In this document: positions 17,691 through 25,738 of the stretch, piece by piece
How the letters are laid out: every line of letters begins with the position of its first letter
How positions within the stretch are numbered: the stretch's first letter is position 1
From: Ferrimicrobium sp.
GTDB taxonomy: Bacteria > Actinomycetota > Acidimicrobiia > Acidimicrobiales > Acidimicrobiaceae
Direction: 5' to 3'
NCBI GenBank assembly: GCA_022690815.1
Contig: JALCZJ010000024.1
Span: forward strand, 1 to 41,669
DNA length: 41,669 nucleotides
Notes under the pieces: model-generated
What the model saw: only the letters and a program-made list of their open reading frames with translations
What the model was told of the DNA's origin: nothing
The model's database searches: none
Translations under genes and position numbers: made by a program

Positions 17691-19823
17691 CTAGTTATCG
17701 ACTGAGCTCTCGAGATCATGGCTCTCGAGATCAAGATGTCGAAGAAGAAACTCCGTCCGACTGGTCGCAACTCGCGTGAGGCTCGGGGCATCAACCGGCG
17801 CGTGACGGCTCGCTGGCAGCACCACCAGCTCCAGATCCCGACCAAGCTCGTTCGCCCGGGAAATGAATGACGCCGTATGGCCAAAGTGGACATTCTCGTC
17901 CATCAAACCATGGATTATCATGAGCTTCCCCTGCAGTCCCTCGAGTTGATCCAAGACCGACGTTCGGTCATACCCATCGCGATTGCGAATCGGATCGCCA
18001 AGGTAGCGCTCGGTGTAGGCGGTATCGTACCAACGAAAGTCGACACAAGGGGCTCCCGCGACCCCGACGCGGAACACCTCAGGCGCCCTCGTCATCGCTA
18101 TCAACGTCATGTAGCCCCCATAGCTCCATCCATAGATGCCAACCCGGTTCGGGTCGGTGCCAAAACGGCGTTGACAATACTGAACGGCCTCCAACTGGTC
18201 GGCCAACTCCACCTCCCCGAAATGCCCTGAGAGATACGCCTCAAACGTCCGACCACGCCCATAACTCCCGCGGTTATCGAGTTTGACGACCACGGCACCA
18301 CATGATGCCAGATACTGTGCCTGCAGGTCAAGCGTGAGGCCATACGAGTCAGTGACCAGTTGGGCTTGGGGACCCCCATACACCGATACGATCAGAGGGG
18401 CTCCAGCTCTGTGCTCCTCAGGCGGTAGGTAGAGAGCACCATAGAGCGTCTCACCAGTCGCAGCCCCGATATCGAAGAGCTCCGGAGTCACAAGGTCAAA
18501 TGGAGGTGTGCTCGCGCGAATCGTCTGCACCGCTTCGTCCACGGCGGGCCGGGTCGAGATCAGCAGAGAACGTGGTGGCTGCCTCCGACTGGATGCCTCA
18601 ACGTAGACTCGCTCCCCTCCTGGAGCCAGCACACCCGTCGCCATCGTGTCGTCGCTTGCTAGACGTTGGAAGTCACCACTGTTGAGATCCACCAGATACA
18701 GCCACTCCTGGGTCGGCACCTCACCCGTGGCGACCAGCAAGAGGGATGAACCCGCGAGAGCTAACAGTCGACGCACAACGACATCACCGATAGTGCTTCG
18801 GGATCCATCAGCCCCAAGGCGAACGAGGCGGCCATGTCCATCCTCGGCCTCGGAGGTCGTGAGCAGATCACCTTCAAAGGCAAACTCCCGCTCAGGGAGG
18901 TTGACCCACGGTGCACCATCTTCAGCGTCCCAATCGACACATACGGCGTCGCTCACCTGAAAGATTGAGCGAGTCAACCGATTTTGCTCTCTATTTAACA
19001 TCGAGAAGGCCAGGCGTTGTGGGTCGAGCCAAACGACGTTGCCCAAGTAGGAGCGGTCATCGAAATGTGCGATGACTGTCCGCGTCTTCGTCGCAAGCTC
19101 GATCATGCACAGTGCAACCGAGGCGTTCGTGGCGCCGACGAAAGGGTAGCGATACTCCTCGACGATATTTGGATGTACATCGCTACGGACGATGCGATGC
19201 TGTTGGACACGGGACTCGTCGACCTCCGTGTAGGCAAGGTACTTGCCGGAGGGATCCAGCCAGAGTCCGCTCATGCGGTCCAACTCCTCTTGGGCAACGT
19301 ACTCAGCCACCCCCACTGACATGCCCTCCCCGGCAACGGAGACGATGCTGTCGCGTTGACCATTAGACGAGACCAGTACGATCTCGTGTCCAGTCGTCGC
19401 GATCAGACACTCATCGGTCCACTTCACAACCTCTAAGAGGCCTGAGAGATCGAAACCATCGAGCTTGCTCCCGTTGATGAGATCGATTAACTGCAACGCA
19501 CCGCCGATGTTGACAAGGGCGCGCCGCTCGTCGATGATCTGAAAACCGCTGACCCCACCGAGCGTCTGGCGCAATCGCTGTTTACGCAACTCCTCCTCGA
19601 GCGTCTCTTGACCTTGACCCTCGGTCGTCGGCGCCGCCAACACCAGGCGCTCGCTGCCATCCTCGACATCGAAGCCAAAGAGCGCTAGTCGCCCATCAGC
19701 CTCGGGCGCAAGGTAATACAGGCGATCGCCGGTCGGGCCAAACGTTACCTGACTTGGCAGCGTCATTCCCGGTATAGGTCGAACCCCTAGATCTTCAAGT
19801 CGTAATGACCGCTGTGTGCTCAT
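17691..19823 (-). CDS. S9 family serine peptidase, dipeptidyl-peptidase IV-like
   Basis: 710 residues with no signal peptide, so probably cytoplasmic. The N-terminal 450 residues form the beta-propeller, including the EE motif (AQEELDRMSGLWLDPSGKY) and RYPFVGATN, both typical of DPP-IV (S9B). The C-terminal a/b hydrolase has the nucleophile in GWSYGGY (Ser567), Asp642 in GLMDENVHF and His674 in SRHAP. Such enzymes remove N-terminal dipeptides, often X-Pro, from peptides. The ATG at 19823 has TAAGGT exactly 12 to 7 bases upstream and no Shine-Dalgarno sequence, pointing to a leaderless transcript. The gap to the GH30 gene downstream is 225 bases. Confidence 0.9.
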   Translation of the reverse strand: MSTQRSLRLEDLGVRPIPGMTLPSQVTFGPTGDRLYYLAPEADGRLALFGFDVEDGSERLVLAAPTTEGQGQETLEEELRKQRLRQTLGGVSGFQIIDERRALVNIGGALQLIDLINGSKLDGFDLSGLLEVVKWTDECLIATTGHEIVLVSSNGQRDSIVSVAGEGMSVGVAEYVAQEELDRMSGLWLDPSGKYLAYTEVDESRVQQHRIVRSDVHPNIVEEYRYPFVGATNASVALCMIELATKTRTVIAHFDDRSYLGNVVWLDPQRLAFSMLNREQNRLTRSIFQVSDAVCVDWDAEDGAPWVNLPEREFAFEGDLLTTSEAEDGHGRLVRLGADGSRSTIGDVVVRRLLALAGSSLLLVATGEVPTQEWLYLVDLNSGDFQRLASDDTMATGVLAPGGERVYVEASSRRQPPRSLLISTRPAVDEAVQTIRASTPPFDLVTPELFDIGAATGETLYGALYLPPEEHRAGAPLIVSVYGGPQAQLVTDSYGLTLDLQAQYLASCGAVVVKLDNRGSYGRGRTFEAYLSGHFGEVELADQLEAVQYCQRRFGTDPNRVGIYGWSYGGYMTLIAMTRAPEVFRVGVAGAPCVDFRWYDTAYTERYLGDPIRNRDGYDRTSVLDQLEGLQGKLMIIHGLMDENVHFGHTASFISRANELGRDLELVVLPASRHAPVDAPSLTRVATSRTEFLLRHLDLESHDLESSVDN

Positions 19824-19829
19824 GCACTG

Positions 19830-19835
19830 ACCTTA
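19830..19835 (-). promoter_or_regulatory. Putative -10 element for leaderless S9 peptidase mRNA
   Basis: TAAGGT occupies -12 to -7 relative to the ATG at 19823 on the minus strand. No ribosome-binding sequence lies between it and the start. Confidence 0.5.
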
Positions 19836-19868
19836 GCGGCGAACCTTACCGAATCACCGCCCAGACAC

Positions 19869-19905
19869 CCAAGAACCGGCTCCACCGCATGGAGCCGGTT
19901 CTTGG
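19869..19905 (-). terminator. Perfect 15-bp hairpin ending the ferritin-like operon
   Basis: Arms CCAAGAACCGGCTCC (19869-19883) and GGAGCCGGTTCTTGG (19891-19905) pair completely around the 7-base loop ACCGCAT. It lies 80 bases after the ferritin-like gene's stop and just before the S9 peptidase promoter. There is no U-tract on either strand; strong stems without one are often proposed as actinobacterial terminators. Confidence 0.75.
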
Positions 19906-19985
19906 TCGCGATATCGATGAGGCGATCACTCGCCCATGATAGGGATGGCTAGGTTCAGAGCCCCAATCGCCAGAGGCTCAACCTC

Positions 19986-20774
19986 TTAGAGTTTTGTGTA
20001 GTCAGACGTCGGGCGCGCCAGTGTCGTCGGCTCAAAGGCGTTCGGTACTGGATAGGTTCCCAAGACAAAGTTGAGGATGGCCGAGTGCTGCATCTCCACC
20101 GGCTCGATACTGGCCGCCGTACGAATCGCCGCAGGCTCGGAGAGTACTCCGATCGCCGACAGGTAGGTCTCGCCTGCGATGTTCTCGATCTCCAATGCCA
20201 GCTTGGCCAAGTCGACGGTGTTGGTGACCGAAGCGAAGTCCTTGTTGACAACTGGGGTCAGGACCGGATCGGTGACGGTAACCGCGGGCTTACCCGCCGA
20301 GCGCAGGATGGCATTCCAGGCCGCACCATGCTCCTTGTGCTGGGCGCGCGCCGTCTCTGCGAATACGACGATCGCCGGTGGCACCGACCCAAGCTTGCCA
20401 GCCTTGGCCGCATTGATACCAGCGGTGTAGGCATAGACACCAAGGTTTTCAAGGCTTGCAGCCAGGGCTGCAACATGGAGATCGGTCAGCGTCGCTGGCG
20501 ACAAGGTCGGCGCGCTCGAGCTCGACGATGACTTCTTGGACGACGAGGTCGAGCCACAGGCGGCCAGCAGGGCGCCAGCACCAACGGTGGCACCGACCCC
20601 AAGCAGGAAGGTCCTGCGGTTCAATCGTGACCGTGCCTCAACCGCTGAGCGCTCTTGCGCTACCCGTTCTGACCATTCATGGGCCTCTGCCTGCATGGCA
20701 GGCAGACTCACGTCATGATGGATCTCATCGAGTTCGACAACCTTGGCCGCCAACTCCGCTTCGCTGATATCCAT
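19986..20774 (-). CDS. Tat-exported ferritin-like lipoprotein
   Basis: 262 residues from the ATG at 20774, which has AAGGAG with normal spacing and is preferred over a longer frame to 20837. Residues 1-50 are a charged helical extension; then NRRTFLL (twin arginine 53-54), a hydrophobic core and lipobox LLAAC (Cys73), then a serine-rich linker. The remaining domain is a four-helix ferritin-like fold (Ferritin_2 type): LENLGVYAY, FAETARAQHKEH, LEIENIAGETY and EPVEMQHSAIL give the repeated Glu and ExxH ligands of a di-iron site. Folding with metal in the cytoplasm before Tat export would suit this. Probably held on the outer membrane face. Last gene of the cupredoxin/ferritin operon; a paralogue lies 59 bases upstream. 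Function unknown; peroxide or iron handling is plausible. Confidence 0.85.
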   Translation of the reverse strand: MDISEAELAAKVVELDEIHHDVSLPAMQAEAHEWSERVAQERSAVEARSRLNRRTFLLGVGATVGAGALLAACGSTSSSKKSSSSSSAPTLSPATLTDLHVAALAASLENLGVYAYTAGINAAKAGKLGSVPPAIVVFAETARAQHKEHGAAWNAILRSAGKPAVTVTDPVLTPVVNKDFASVTNTVDLAKLALEIENIAGETYLSAIGVLSEPAAIRTAASIEPVEMQHSAILNFVLGTYPVPNAFEPTTLARPTSDYTKL

Positions 20775-20833
20775 GACCACTCCTTTATAGCTACTCGTGT
20801 TCTCTTGCTGATTGTTTGTACGATTACGGTGTC

Positions 20834-21694
20834 TCACTGAACGGCTCCTTCCCCAAGTGGTCGCGCGTTTGCGATCGGGAAGAAAGCATCCGGGAAGCCG
20901 ATCGAGCCGGCGGCTGCCGGCAACGCAGCGGCGTTTGGTGGTAGGGCAATCAACTGAGGCGCATTCGCCTTCAAGAGCGCCTGTACCGCGAGCAGAATCG
21001 ATGCGTGCTGGGCCTCCACGCCCATCACCGACGCCGTGAGGGTCCTCGCACTCTTGGAGGTGATAACACCGGTTGCCTTGACGTAGGTCTCAGCAGCCGC
21101 CTGCTCCAGCTCCAACGCCAACGCCACGACAGCCTCGGGACCGGTGATCTTGGCTACCGCCGCCTTAACGACGGGGACGAGTGCCGGATCTGCACTGTTT
21201 TGTGGCGAACCACCGAGCGACTTCGCCGCTGCATTGAAGGCGCTTAAGTGTTCCTCATGCTGGTGCATGGTGGTCTCGGCGAACGCCTTGATCACGCCAT
21301 TAGCGCTCGAGCCACCGATGTAGGGAAGGGTCAAGGCTGTCTTGTACGTATTGATGGCGATGACCTCGATGGAGGCGTTACTCTGGAGAATCTGGACATC
21401 GGTGGGCGCCGAAGCGAACGCTGGTGTCGACTCGAGACTAAAGAGCGCGGCTCCAAACCCCGCGGCGGCCAAGGCTCCGGCTCCAAAGAGGCCGGTTCGC
21501 AACATGGTGCGCCGCTCATTTGCGACCGCCGCAGCCTCGTCGGGGTCAAGTTCGTTACGACTTCGCAACTCGTGTCCAAGTTCTACCGTCTCGGCGAACC
21601 CTTCACGGGCTTGGTGCATCGTATCCGACTGCAGATCATTCGATTGCTCGATGAGCTCATTCAGTGGACGCGGATCAAATTTATCGTTGGTCAC
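20834..21694 (-). CDS. Tat-exported ferritin-like protein
   Basis: 286 residues from a GTG at 21694, which has AAAGGAG seven bases upstream. About 60 acidic and helical residues precede the twin-arginine signal ERRTMLRTG (Arg61-62), followed by a hydrophobic core and a probable AFASA cleavage site rather than a lipobox. The mature part repeats the ferritin-like pattern of the neighbour: SIEVIAINTY, FAETTMHQHEEH, LELEQAAAETY, GVEAQHASIL. The two proteins are clearly paralogues. This one is expected to be soluble outside the membrane, the other lipid-anchored. It sits between the cupredoxin gene (72 bases upstream) and the other ferritin-like gene. Confidence 0.85.
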   Translation of the reverse strand: MTNDKFDPRPLNELIEQSNDLQSDTMHQAREGFAETVELGHELRSRNELDPDEAAAVANERRTMLRTGLFGAGALAAAGFGAALFSLESTPAFASAPTDVQILQSNASIEVIAINTYKTALTLPYIGGSSANGVIKAFAETTMHQHEEHLSAFNAAAKSLGGSPQNSADPALVPVVKAAVAKITGPEAVVALALELEQAAAETYVKATGVITSKSARTLTASVMGVEAQHASILLAVQALLKANAPQLIALPPNAAALPAAAGSIGFPDAFFPIANARPLGEGAVQ

Positions 21695-21766
21695 TTCTTT
21701 ACTCCTTTATTACTGAGATACTTACTGGTAAACGACGACTGCTTGCTGTGGATCTAAGGCGCCTCC

Positions 21767-22153
21767 CTACTTCACAACAACGAGTGTTCCGGTCATAAAC
21801 TGGTGAATAAGACAGAGAAATGGGTAAGTTCCAGGCTTGTTGTGGATGATGATATGAACGGTGTGCCCTGGCGGGATCACGCCAGTATTGAAGCTTCGGT
21901 TAACCGCCGTAAACGTATGGCCAACGGAATCCTCGTTGTGTATGATGACCTCTTCTCCCTGATGAACAGTTACCTCATCGGGGATGAACTGAAAGTTGCT
22001 GATGACAATAGTGACTGACTTACCAGAAGCAGATGTGCCCGGATGTAAGTTGGACGCGCCAACGCTTTGGCCACTTGAACCACAAGCCGCCAGCACGAGG
22101 CCGGCGCCAAGTACAAGAATTCCTGCAAGAATGATGGCTCTAAGTCTGTTCAT
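21767..22153 (-). CDS. Cupredoxin-like (type I copper) lipoprotein
   Basis: 128 residues from the ATG at 22153; a TTG at 22177 would add eight residues ahead of an already complete signal peptide, so the ATG is preferred though neither has a clear ribosome site. Signal MNRLRAIILAGILVLGAGL ends in lipobox LAAC (Cys24). The mature part is a small beta barrel with VTIVISNFQFIPDEVTV, and copper ligands His79 (SVGHTF), Cys114, His117 and Met120 in C-x2-H-x2-M. Such proteins carry single electrons outside the membrane. First gene of an operon with two Tat ferritin-like genes. In iron-oxidising acidophiles, cupredoxins take part in electron transfer from Fe(II); that role here is inference. Confidence 0.85.
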   Translation of the reverse strand: MNRLRAIILAGILVLGAGLVLAACGSSGQSVGASNLHPGTSASGKSVTIVISNFQFIPDEVTVHQGEEVIIHNEDSVGHTFTAVNRSFNTGVIPPGHTVHIIIHNKPGTYPFLCLIHQFMTGTLVVVK

Positions 22154-22177
22154 GCTAGAGTTTCGTTGCCGGATCAA

Positions 22178-22682
22178 TCTTTGGATTGCGCGATAGGAGC
22201 TACAAGTTTTGCCAGGTTGCTCTCAGTCGCACCAGCCCCCATCCATCCCGTCAATTCTCGCTACTGCCGCCAGAGGAAGTAGCGCTACGCGGCCTTGTCC
22301 GATAAGACCGTCAGAACCAATCGATTCGCTGTGCCCAGCTTTTGTGACAACTATTGATCGCCACGATCACCCATCACAAATCCTGGCCTACGAGTGTTGT
22401 GCCCCAGCATCCCTGTCAGCGCAGACGCCCAGCCATCGACGCGTGAACAACGCTCGGCGAGCAGTGGATTGGTGAGCAATTGCTTGGAGCGATCAACGCC
22501 AACGCGCTGACATCCATCCCCGCTGTCGCGTCACCAATCTCGCGACGACGCCAAAGGGCCGTCGACCAAGCGTTGGCGGCGAGCGATTGGCCGCGCAGCA
22601 TACGACAACGTCACGCGACCGACGGGTCCTCAGGAGATCGCACCAATTACAACGTCGTCCAGGTGTCACCCACGGTTGGGTG
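22178..22682. other. Intergenic region, no gene seen
   Basis: About 500 bases between the cbiB stop and the cupredoxin start, both on the minus strand. It must contain the promoter of the cupredoxin operon. No reading frame has a recognisable product; a minus-strand frame at 22416-22601 lacks a ribosome site. A weak hairpin (CACCCA/TGGGTG) lies at the cbiB end near 22675. Confidence 0.5.
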
Positions 22683-23603
22683 TCAGTCCCCCATACACAC
22701 GCCAGCGACCATGATGAGGCCGGTGAGCCAAGCCACCCTCCGTGACAGCTGACACGCTCGGCGAATAGCGCTCACTGAAGGGGTCTGGCCGCCAGCGAAG
22801 AGGGGGGTCGCCACCCAACGACCCTGGTAGCGGTTGTCCCCACCGAGCTGTACTCCTACGGCACCAGCAAAGCCAGCCTCAATCAACCCGGCGTTCAGCG
22901 AGGGGTGGCCGGGTACCACTCGCAGACAGGACGCTATGCGGCGCCGGCCATCGGCGCTCGCCATCCCCCAGGTCAGGGCCAAACCAACCAGTGCAGCTGG
23001 AGTGACGGCCAAATCATCGCCCTTGGCTGCGAACAGACCAAAGTTGCGATAGCGATCGTTCTTGTGGCCCACCATCGCATCCAGGGTGTTGATAGCGCGA
23101 AAGGCGATCGCTGCCTCCAGACCACCGATCGCGTACCAGACAAGAGGACCCACAACGGCATCGGTGGTATTCTCTGCCACAGACTCGATGACCGCGCGGG
23201 CGACTTCGGCTTCATCAAGCTCATCCGTGTCGCGGCCAACAAGACTTCGAACCCGTCGTCTCGCACCCGCCAGGTCGCCAGCTTCGAGCAACGTCGCCAC
23301 CGCTTCTGCCTCATCGCACAACGTACGCCCACCAAGGGTCAACCACAGCACCACTCCCTCGAGCAGCCGACCGCCTGGGGCAATCAGCGTTGGAGCCGCT
23401 AACACGGGCCCAAGAGCCAACCCCATGAACGCCGCGCCGCCGGCGATGGAATCGCGATAGGCAACACGCTCGAGTTTGCTCACAGCCAAGCCGAACCAGC
23501 GTACGGGATGCCAACGGTTCACTGGATCGCCAAACACGGCATCGAGGGCCATCGCCCCGAGCACTACACCCGCGTCCGGTACTCGAGCCCAGAACCTAGC
23601 CAT
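22683..23603 (-). CDS. cbiB: Adenosylcobinamide-phosphate synthase
   Basis: 306 residues; integral membrane enzyme that attaches aminopropanol phosphate to adenosylcobyric acid in cobalamin synthesis (CbiB/CobD). Signatures: LDAVFGDPVNRWHPVRWFG at the N-terminus, SVAENTTDAVVGPL, and FRAINTLDAMVGHKNDRYRN, plus several membrane helices. The ATG lies inside the 3' end of cobS (8-base overlap), showing an operon. The gene is the last of the cobalamin set on this strand. Confidence 0.94.
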   Translation of the reverse strand: MARFWARVPDAGVVLGAMALDAVFGDPVNRWHPVRWFGLAVSKLERVAYRDSIAGGAAFMGLALGPVLAAPTLIAPGGRLLEGVVLWLTLGGRTLCDEAEAVATLLEAGDLAGARRRVRSLVGRDTDELDEAEVARAVIESVAENTTDAVVGPLVWYAIGGLEAAIAFRAINTLDAMVGHKNDRYRNFGLFAAKGDDLAVTPAALVGLALTWGMASADGRRRIASCLRVVPGHPSLNAGLIEAGFAGAVGVQLGGDNRYQGRWVATPLFAGGQTPSVSAIRRACQLSRRVAWLTGLIMVAGVCMGD

Positions 23604-24336
23604 GGATCCTGAGAATCGAAGTCACGAGCATCATCGTCGATTCACTCACGAGTCCAGCCGCGCCCACCACGTCGCCGGTGATGCCACCGATGCGACGGAG
23701 TGCGAAACCGATCAGCCCAAAGCCAAAGCCAAGCCCCACACCGATGGGTACCAAGACCCAAAGATTCGCCCCCACAACGACGCCGGCGATGCCCACAGCC
23801 GCCTCCGCTCCCAACACCCAGGTGATCCACGGTTGTCGTTCACTCGTAAAGACAGTCGTCAACGATCGCTCCTTGGCGGGCGCAAACCAGAGCATCGAGC
23901 CCGTCATGAGGCAGCGACCCAAGAGGAAGAATCCGACAAGGTAGAATGGAAAACCCAGTGATGACCAGGCCGCGACGCGGGCGAGTATCACGATTGTGAC
24001 CGCGAGCACCGCAAAGGCACCAACCGTCGGCTCATCCATGATCGCGAGACGTCGCTGGCGATCGACGAATCCCGCAAGCCCATCGGCGGTGTCGGCCACC
24101 GCATCGTAGTGCAGGCCCCGGGTGATGGCGGCATCGAAGACGAGTGCGACGACGGCGCCAACCAGTGGCGAACCCGATCGATCCCCCACCCAAAAGCCGA
24201 CCAGCACGACGAGTCCAACGATGATGCCAGTGAGCGGCAAGACCACCAAACTGACGACGTTGAGCGTGCCGCCCAAAGGCAGCATCGTCATAAAGGCCAC
24301 GGCACCTCTGGCGCCATCGAACCCTCGACGTATCAA
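23596..24336 (-). CDS. cobS: Adenosylcobinamide-GDP ribazoletransferase (cobalamin synthase)
   Basis: 246 residues with five or six hydrophobic helices, joining GDP-cobinamide to alpha-ribazole at the membrane. Signatures: FMTMLPLG near the N-terminus, GLHYDAVADTADGLAGF (acidic active-site motif), MDEPTVGAFA, and RRIGGITGDVVGA near the C-terminus. The start is taken as the TTG at 24336, giving the usual N-terminal length. It overlaps cbiB by 8 bases; the 117-base gap to cobU upstream holds no other gene. Confidence 0.93.
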   Translation of the reverse strand: MIRRGFDGARGAVAFMTMLPLGGTLNVVSLVVLPLTGIIVGLVVLVGFWVGDRSGSPLVGAVVALVFDAAITRGLHYDAVADTADGLAGFVDRQRRLAIMDEPTVGAFAVLAVTIVILARVAAWSSLGFPFYLVGFFLLGRCLMTGSMLWFAPAKERSLTTVFTSERQPWITWVLGAEAAVGIAGVVVGANLWVLVPIGVGLGFGFGLIGFALRRIGGITGDVVGAAGLVSESTMMLVTSILRIHG

Positions 24337-24453
24337 CGCTGGTCCATGACGGTCGAGAACTGTATTCGACTACGGCGCCGGATCGTTGCCCAGGAGTGCA
24401 CCGCTGGTACCAGGCATGGAGTTAAACAGAGGATCACCGGCAACTCCGTCTAG

Positions 24454-24987
24454 TCATCGCTCATCAGCGCGGCGAAACTGATGCAGCGGGATCGGAATGC
24501 CAGCAACCACCAAGAACACGTGCTCTGCCTCCCTAGCGAGCGTCTGATTAATCGAGCCAAGCGCGTCGACAAAGCAGCGGCCAGCGGGTGTGATCGGGTG
24601 AACCGCGAGGCCAACCTCTTCTGAGACGATCACCAGCGGCTTACGCCGCACTCGAAGGGTGGCAATCAGCTGTTGGGTCAAGAGGTTGATACTCTCGGTG
24701 TCACAGACGTCGATACGAGCGATCCAGGTTCCAATCGAGTCCAAGAGCACCGGATGATCGTCAAAACCGAGCAGGCGCACGAGGTCCTTTGGCTCTTCGA
24801 GTTCGAGCACCGAATACCGCGGCCCTCGCCGTCGCTGATGCAACGCCACCCGCTCGCCAAAGGAGGGATCCGAGGAGGGGGCGAGGGTGGCGATGTAGTG
24901 GACTGCCGGTTCATCTTCGAGCAGCGACTCGGCAAAGGCTGACTTGCCTGAGCGCGTTCCACCAAGCACCAGGGTGGTCGCACTCAT
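24454..24987 (-). CDS. cobU: Adenosylcobinamide kinase / adenosylcobinamide-phosphate guanylyltransferase
   Basis: 177 residues, the normal CobU/CobP length. Phosphorylates adenosylcobinamide and then transfers GMP to it. The P-loop GGTRSGKS is at 9-16; ALHQRRRG carries His50 at the position of the guanylylated histidine; VIVSEEVGLAVHP and the AGRCFVDALGSINQ segment are also typical. The ATG overlaps the cobI stop by four bases (ATGA), so the two are coupled. Confidence 0.95.
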   Translation of the reverse strand: MSATTLVLGGTRSGKSAFAESLLEDEPAVHYIATLAPSSDPSFGERVALHQRRRGPRYSVLELEEPKDLVRLLGFDDHPVLLDSIGTWIARIDVCDTESINLLTQQLIATLRVRRKPLVIVSEEVGLAVHPITPAGRCFVDALGSINQTLAREAEHVFLVVAGIPIPLHQFRRADER

Positions 24988-25715
24988 GTGAGACTCCGAA
25001 GCACCGGAACGATGATGGTGGCGAAATAGGGCACCGTTGAGGGCGCCTGCTCGAGGGTGAGTACCTGGATGTCGTCGGTACCCAACTCCAAACCCACCAT
25101 GGCGCCCTCCTGTCTACCCCGCGCAACGATCAATGACCGAATCGCCTCGAAGTTCGACGTTAGCTTGTAAATCACGATTGCAGCGCCCGGGTCCATAAGC
25201 GCGGCGTCGAGCTCGGCGACCTCTCCAGTCGCAGGGATGAGATGCAAACGCTCGTCGTTGTCGAGCAGGTTGGTAGTCGTCAGGCTCGCCAGTGAGAGAA
25301 ACGCTGGTATCCCTGGGATCACGGTGACTGAGGTCCGGACACCCTCCTCAGCGAGGGCTTCGACAAAGAGTGAAAACGTGGAGTACAGCGTTGGATCTCC
25401 GAGCGTGGCAAAGGCACATGACGATGCGTCGGCGAGGAGCGCCCCATTGGCACGGATCGCATCTCGTAACACTCGACGTCGCTCGCCGACACCCGTCAAA
25501 CCCGGGGTCATCGGCATCGCAAGCCTAAGCAGCGTCGGGTCACCCAGCAGCGCACGAACAACCTGCTCTGCTCGACCAACGGGACGAGCATGACTCGACG
25601 GTACGATGATGAGCTCTACCTGCTCGAGAACCCGAAGCGCACCGAGCGTCACCAACGCTGGATCCCCTGGGCCAAGCCCCACGCCATAGAGTCTGATGGC
25701 CCTCGAGATTTCCAC
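24984..25715 (-). CDS. cobI: Precorrin-2/cobalt-factor II C20-methyltransferase
   Basis: 243 residues; SAM-dependent methylation at C20 of the corrin precursor. Signatures: YGVGLGPGDPALVTLGA at the N-terminus, CAFATLGDPTLYSTF with the family GDP-x-x-Y-S, and VIPGIPAFLS. Whether it works on precorrin-2 (aerobic) or cobalt-factor II (anaerobic) cannot be told. The GTG start at 25715 has TAGAGT exactly 12 to 7 bases upstream, suggesting its own leaderless promoter inside the 23-base gap after the sedolisin gene. Heads a cobI-cobU-cobS-cbiB set; the other corrin-ring genes are not in the window. Confidence 0.92.
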   Translation of the reverse strand: MEISRAIRLYGVGLGPGDPALVTLGALRVLEQVELIIVPSSHARPVGRAEQVVRALLGDPTLLRLAMPMTPGLTGVGERRRVLRDAIRANGALLADASSCAFATLGDPTLYSTFSLFVEALAEEGVRTSVTVIPGIPAFLSLASLTTTNLLDNDERLHLIPATGEVAELDAALMDPGAAIVIYKLTSNFEAIRSLIVARGRQEGAMVGLELGTDDIQVLTLEQAPSTVPYFATIIVPVLRSLT

Positions 25716-25721
25716 CCATTC

Positions 25722-25727
25722 ACTCTA
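25722..25727 (-). promoter_or_regulatory. Putative -10 element for leaderless cobI mRNA
   Basis: TAGAGT at -12 to -7 of the cobI GTG (25715), the same hexamer and geometry as upstream of the DUF962 gene (29219-29224). No Shine-Dalgarno sequence is present. No cobalamin riboswitch would fit in this gap. Confidence 0.5.
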
Positions 25728-25738
25728 GAACCCAGACG

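Noticed and set aside
19869-19905. Perfect inverted repeat considered as an IS end or attachment site
   Set aside because: Single compact stem between two co-oriented genes with no duplication or mobile gene nearby; a terminator explains it better.
22416-22601. Minus-strand ORF between cbiB and the cupredoxin gene
   Set aside because: No ribosome site, no recognisable sequence, not in the style of neighbouring genes.
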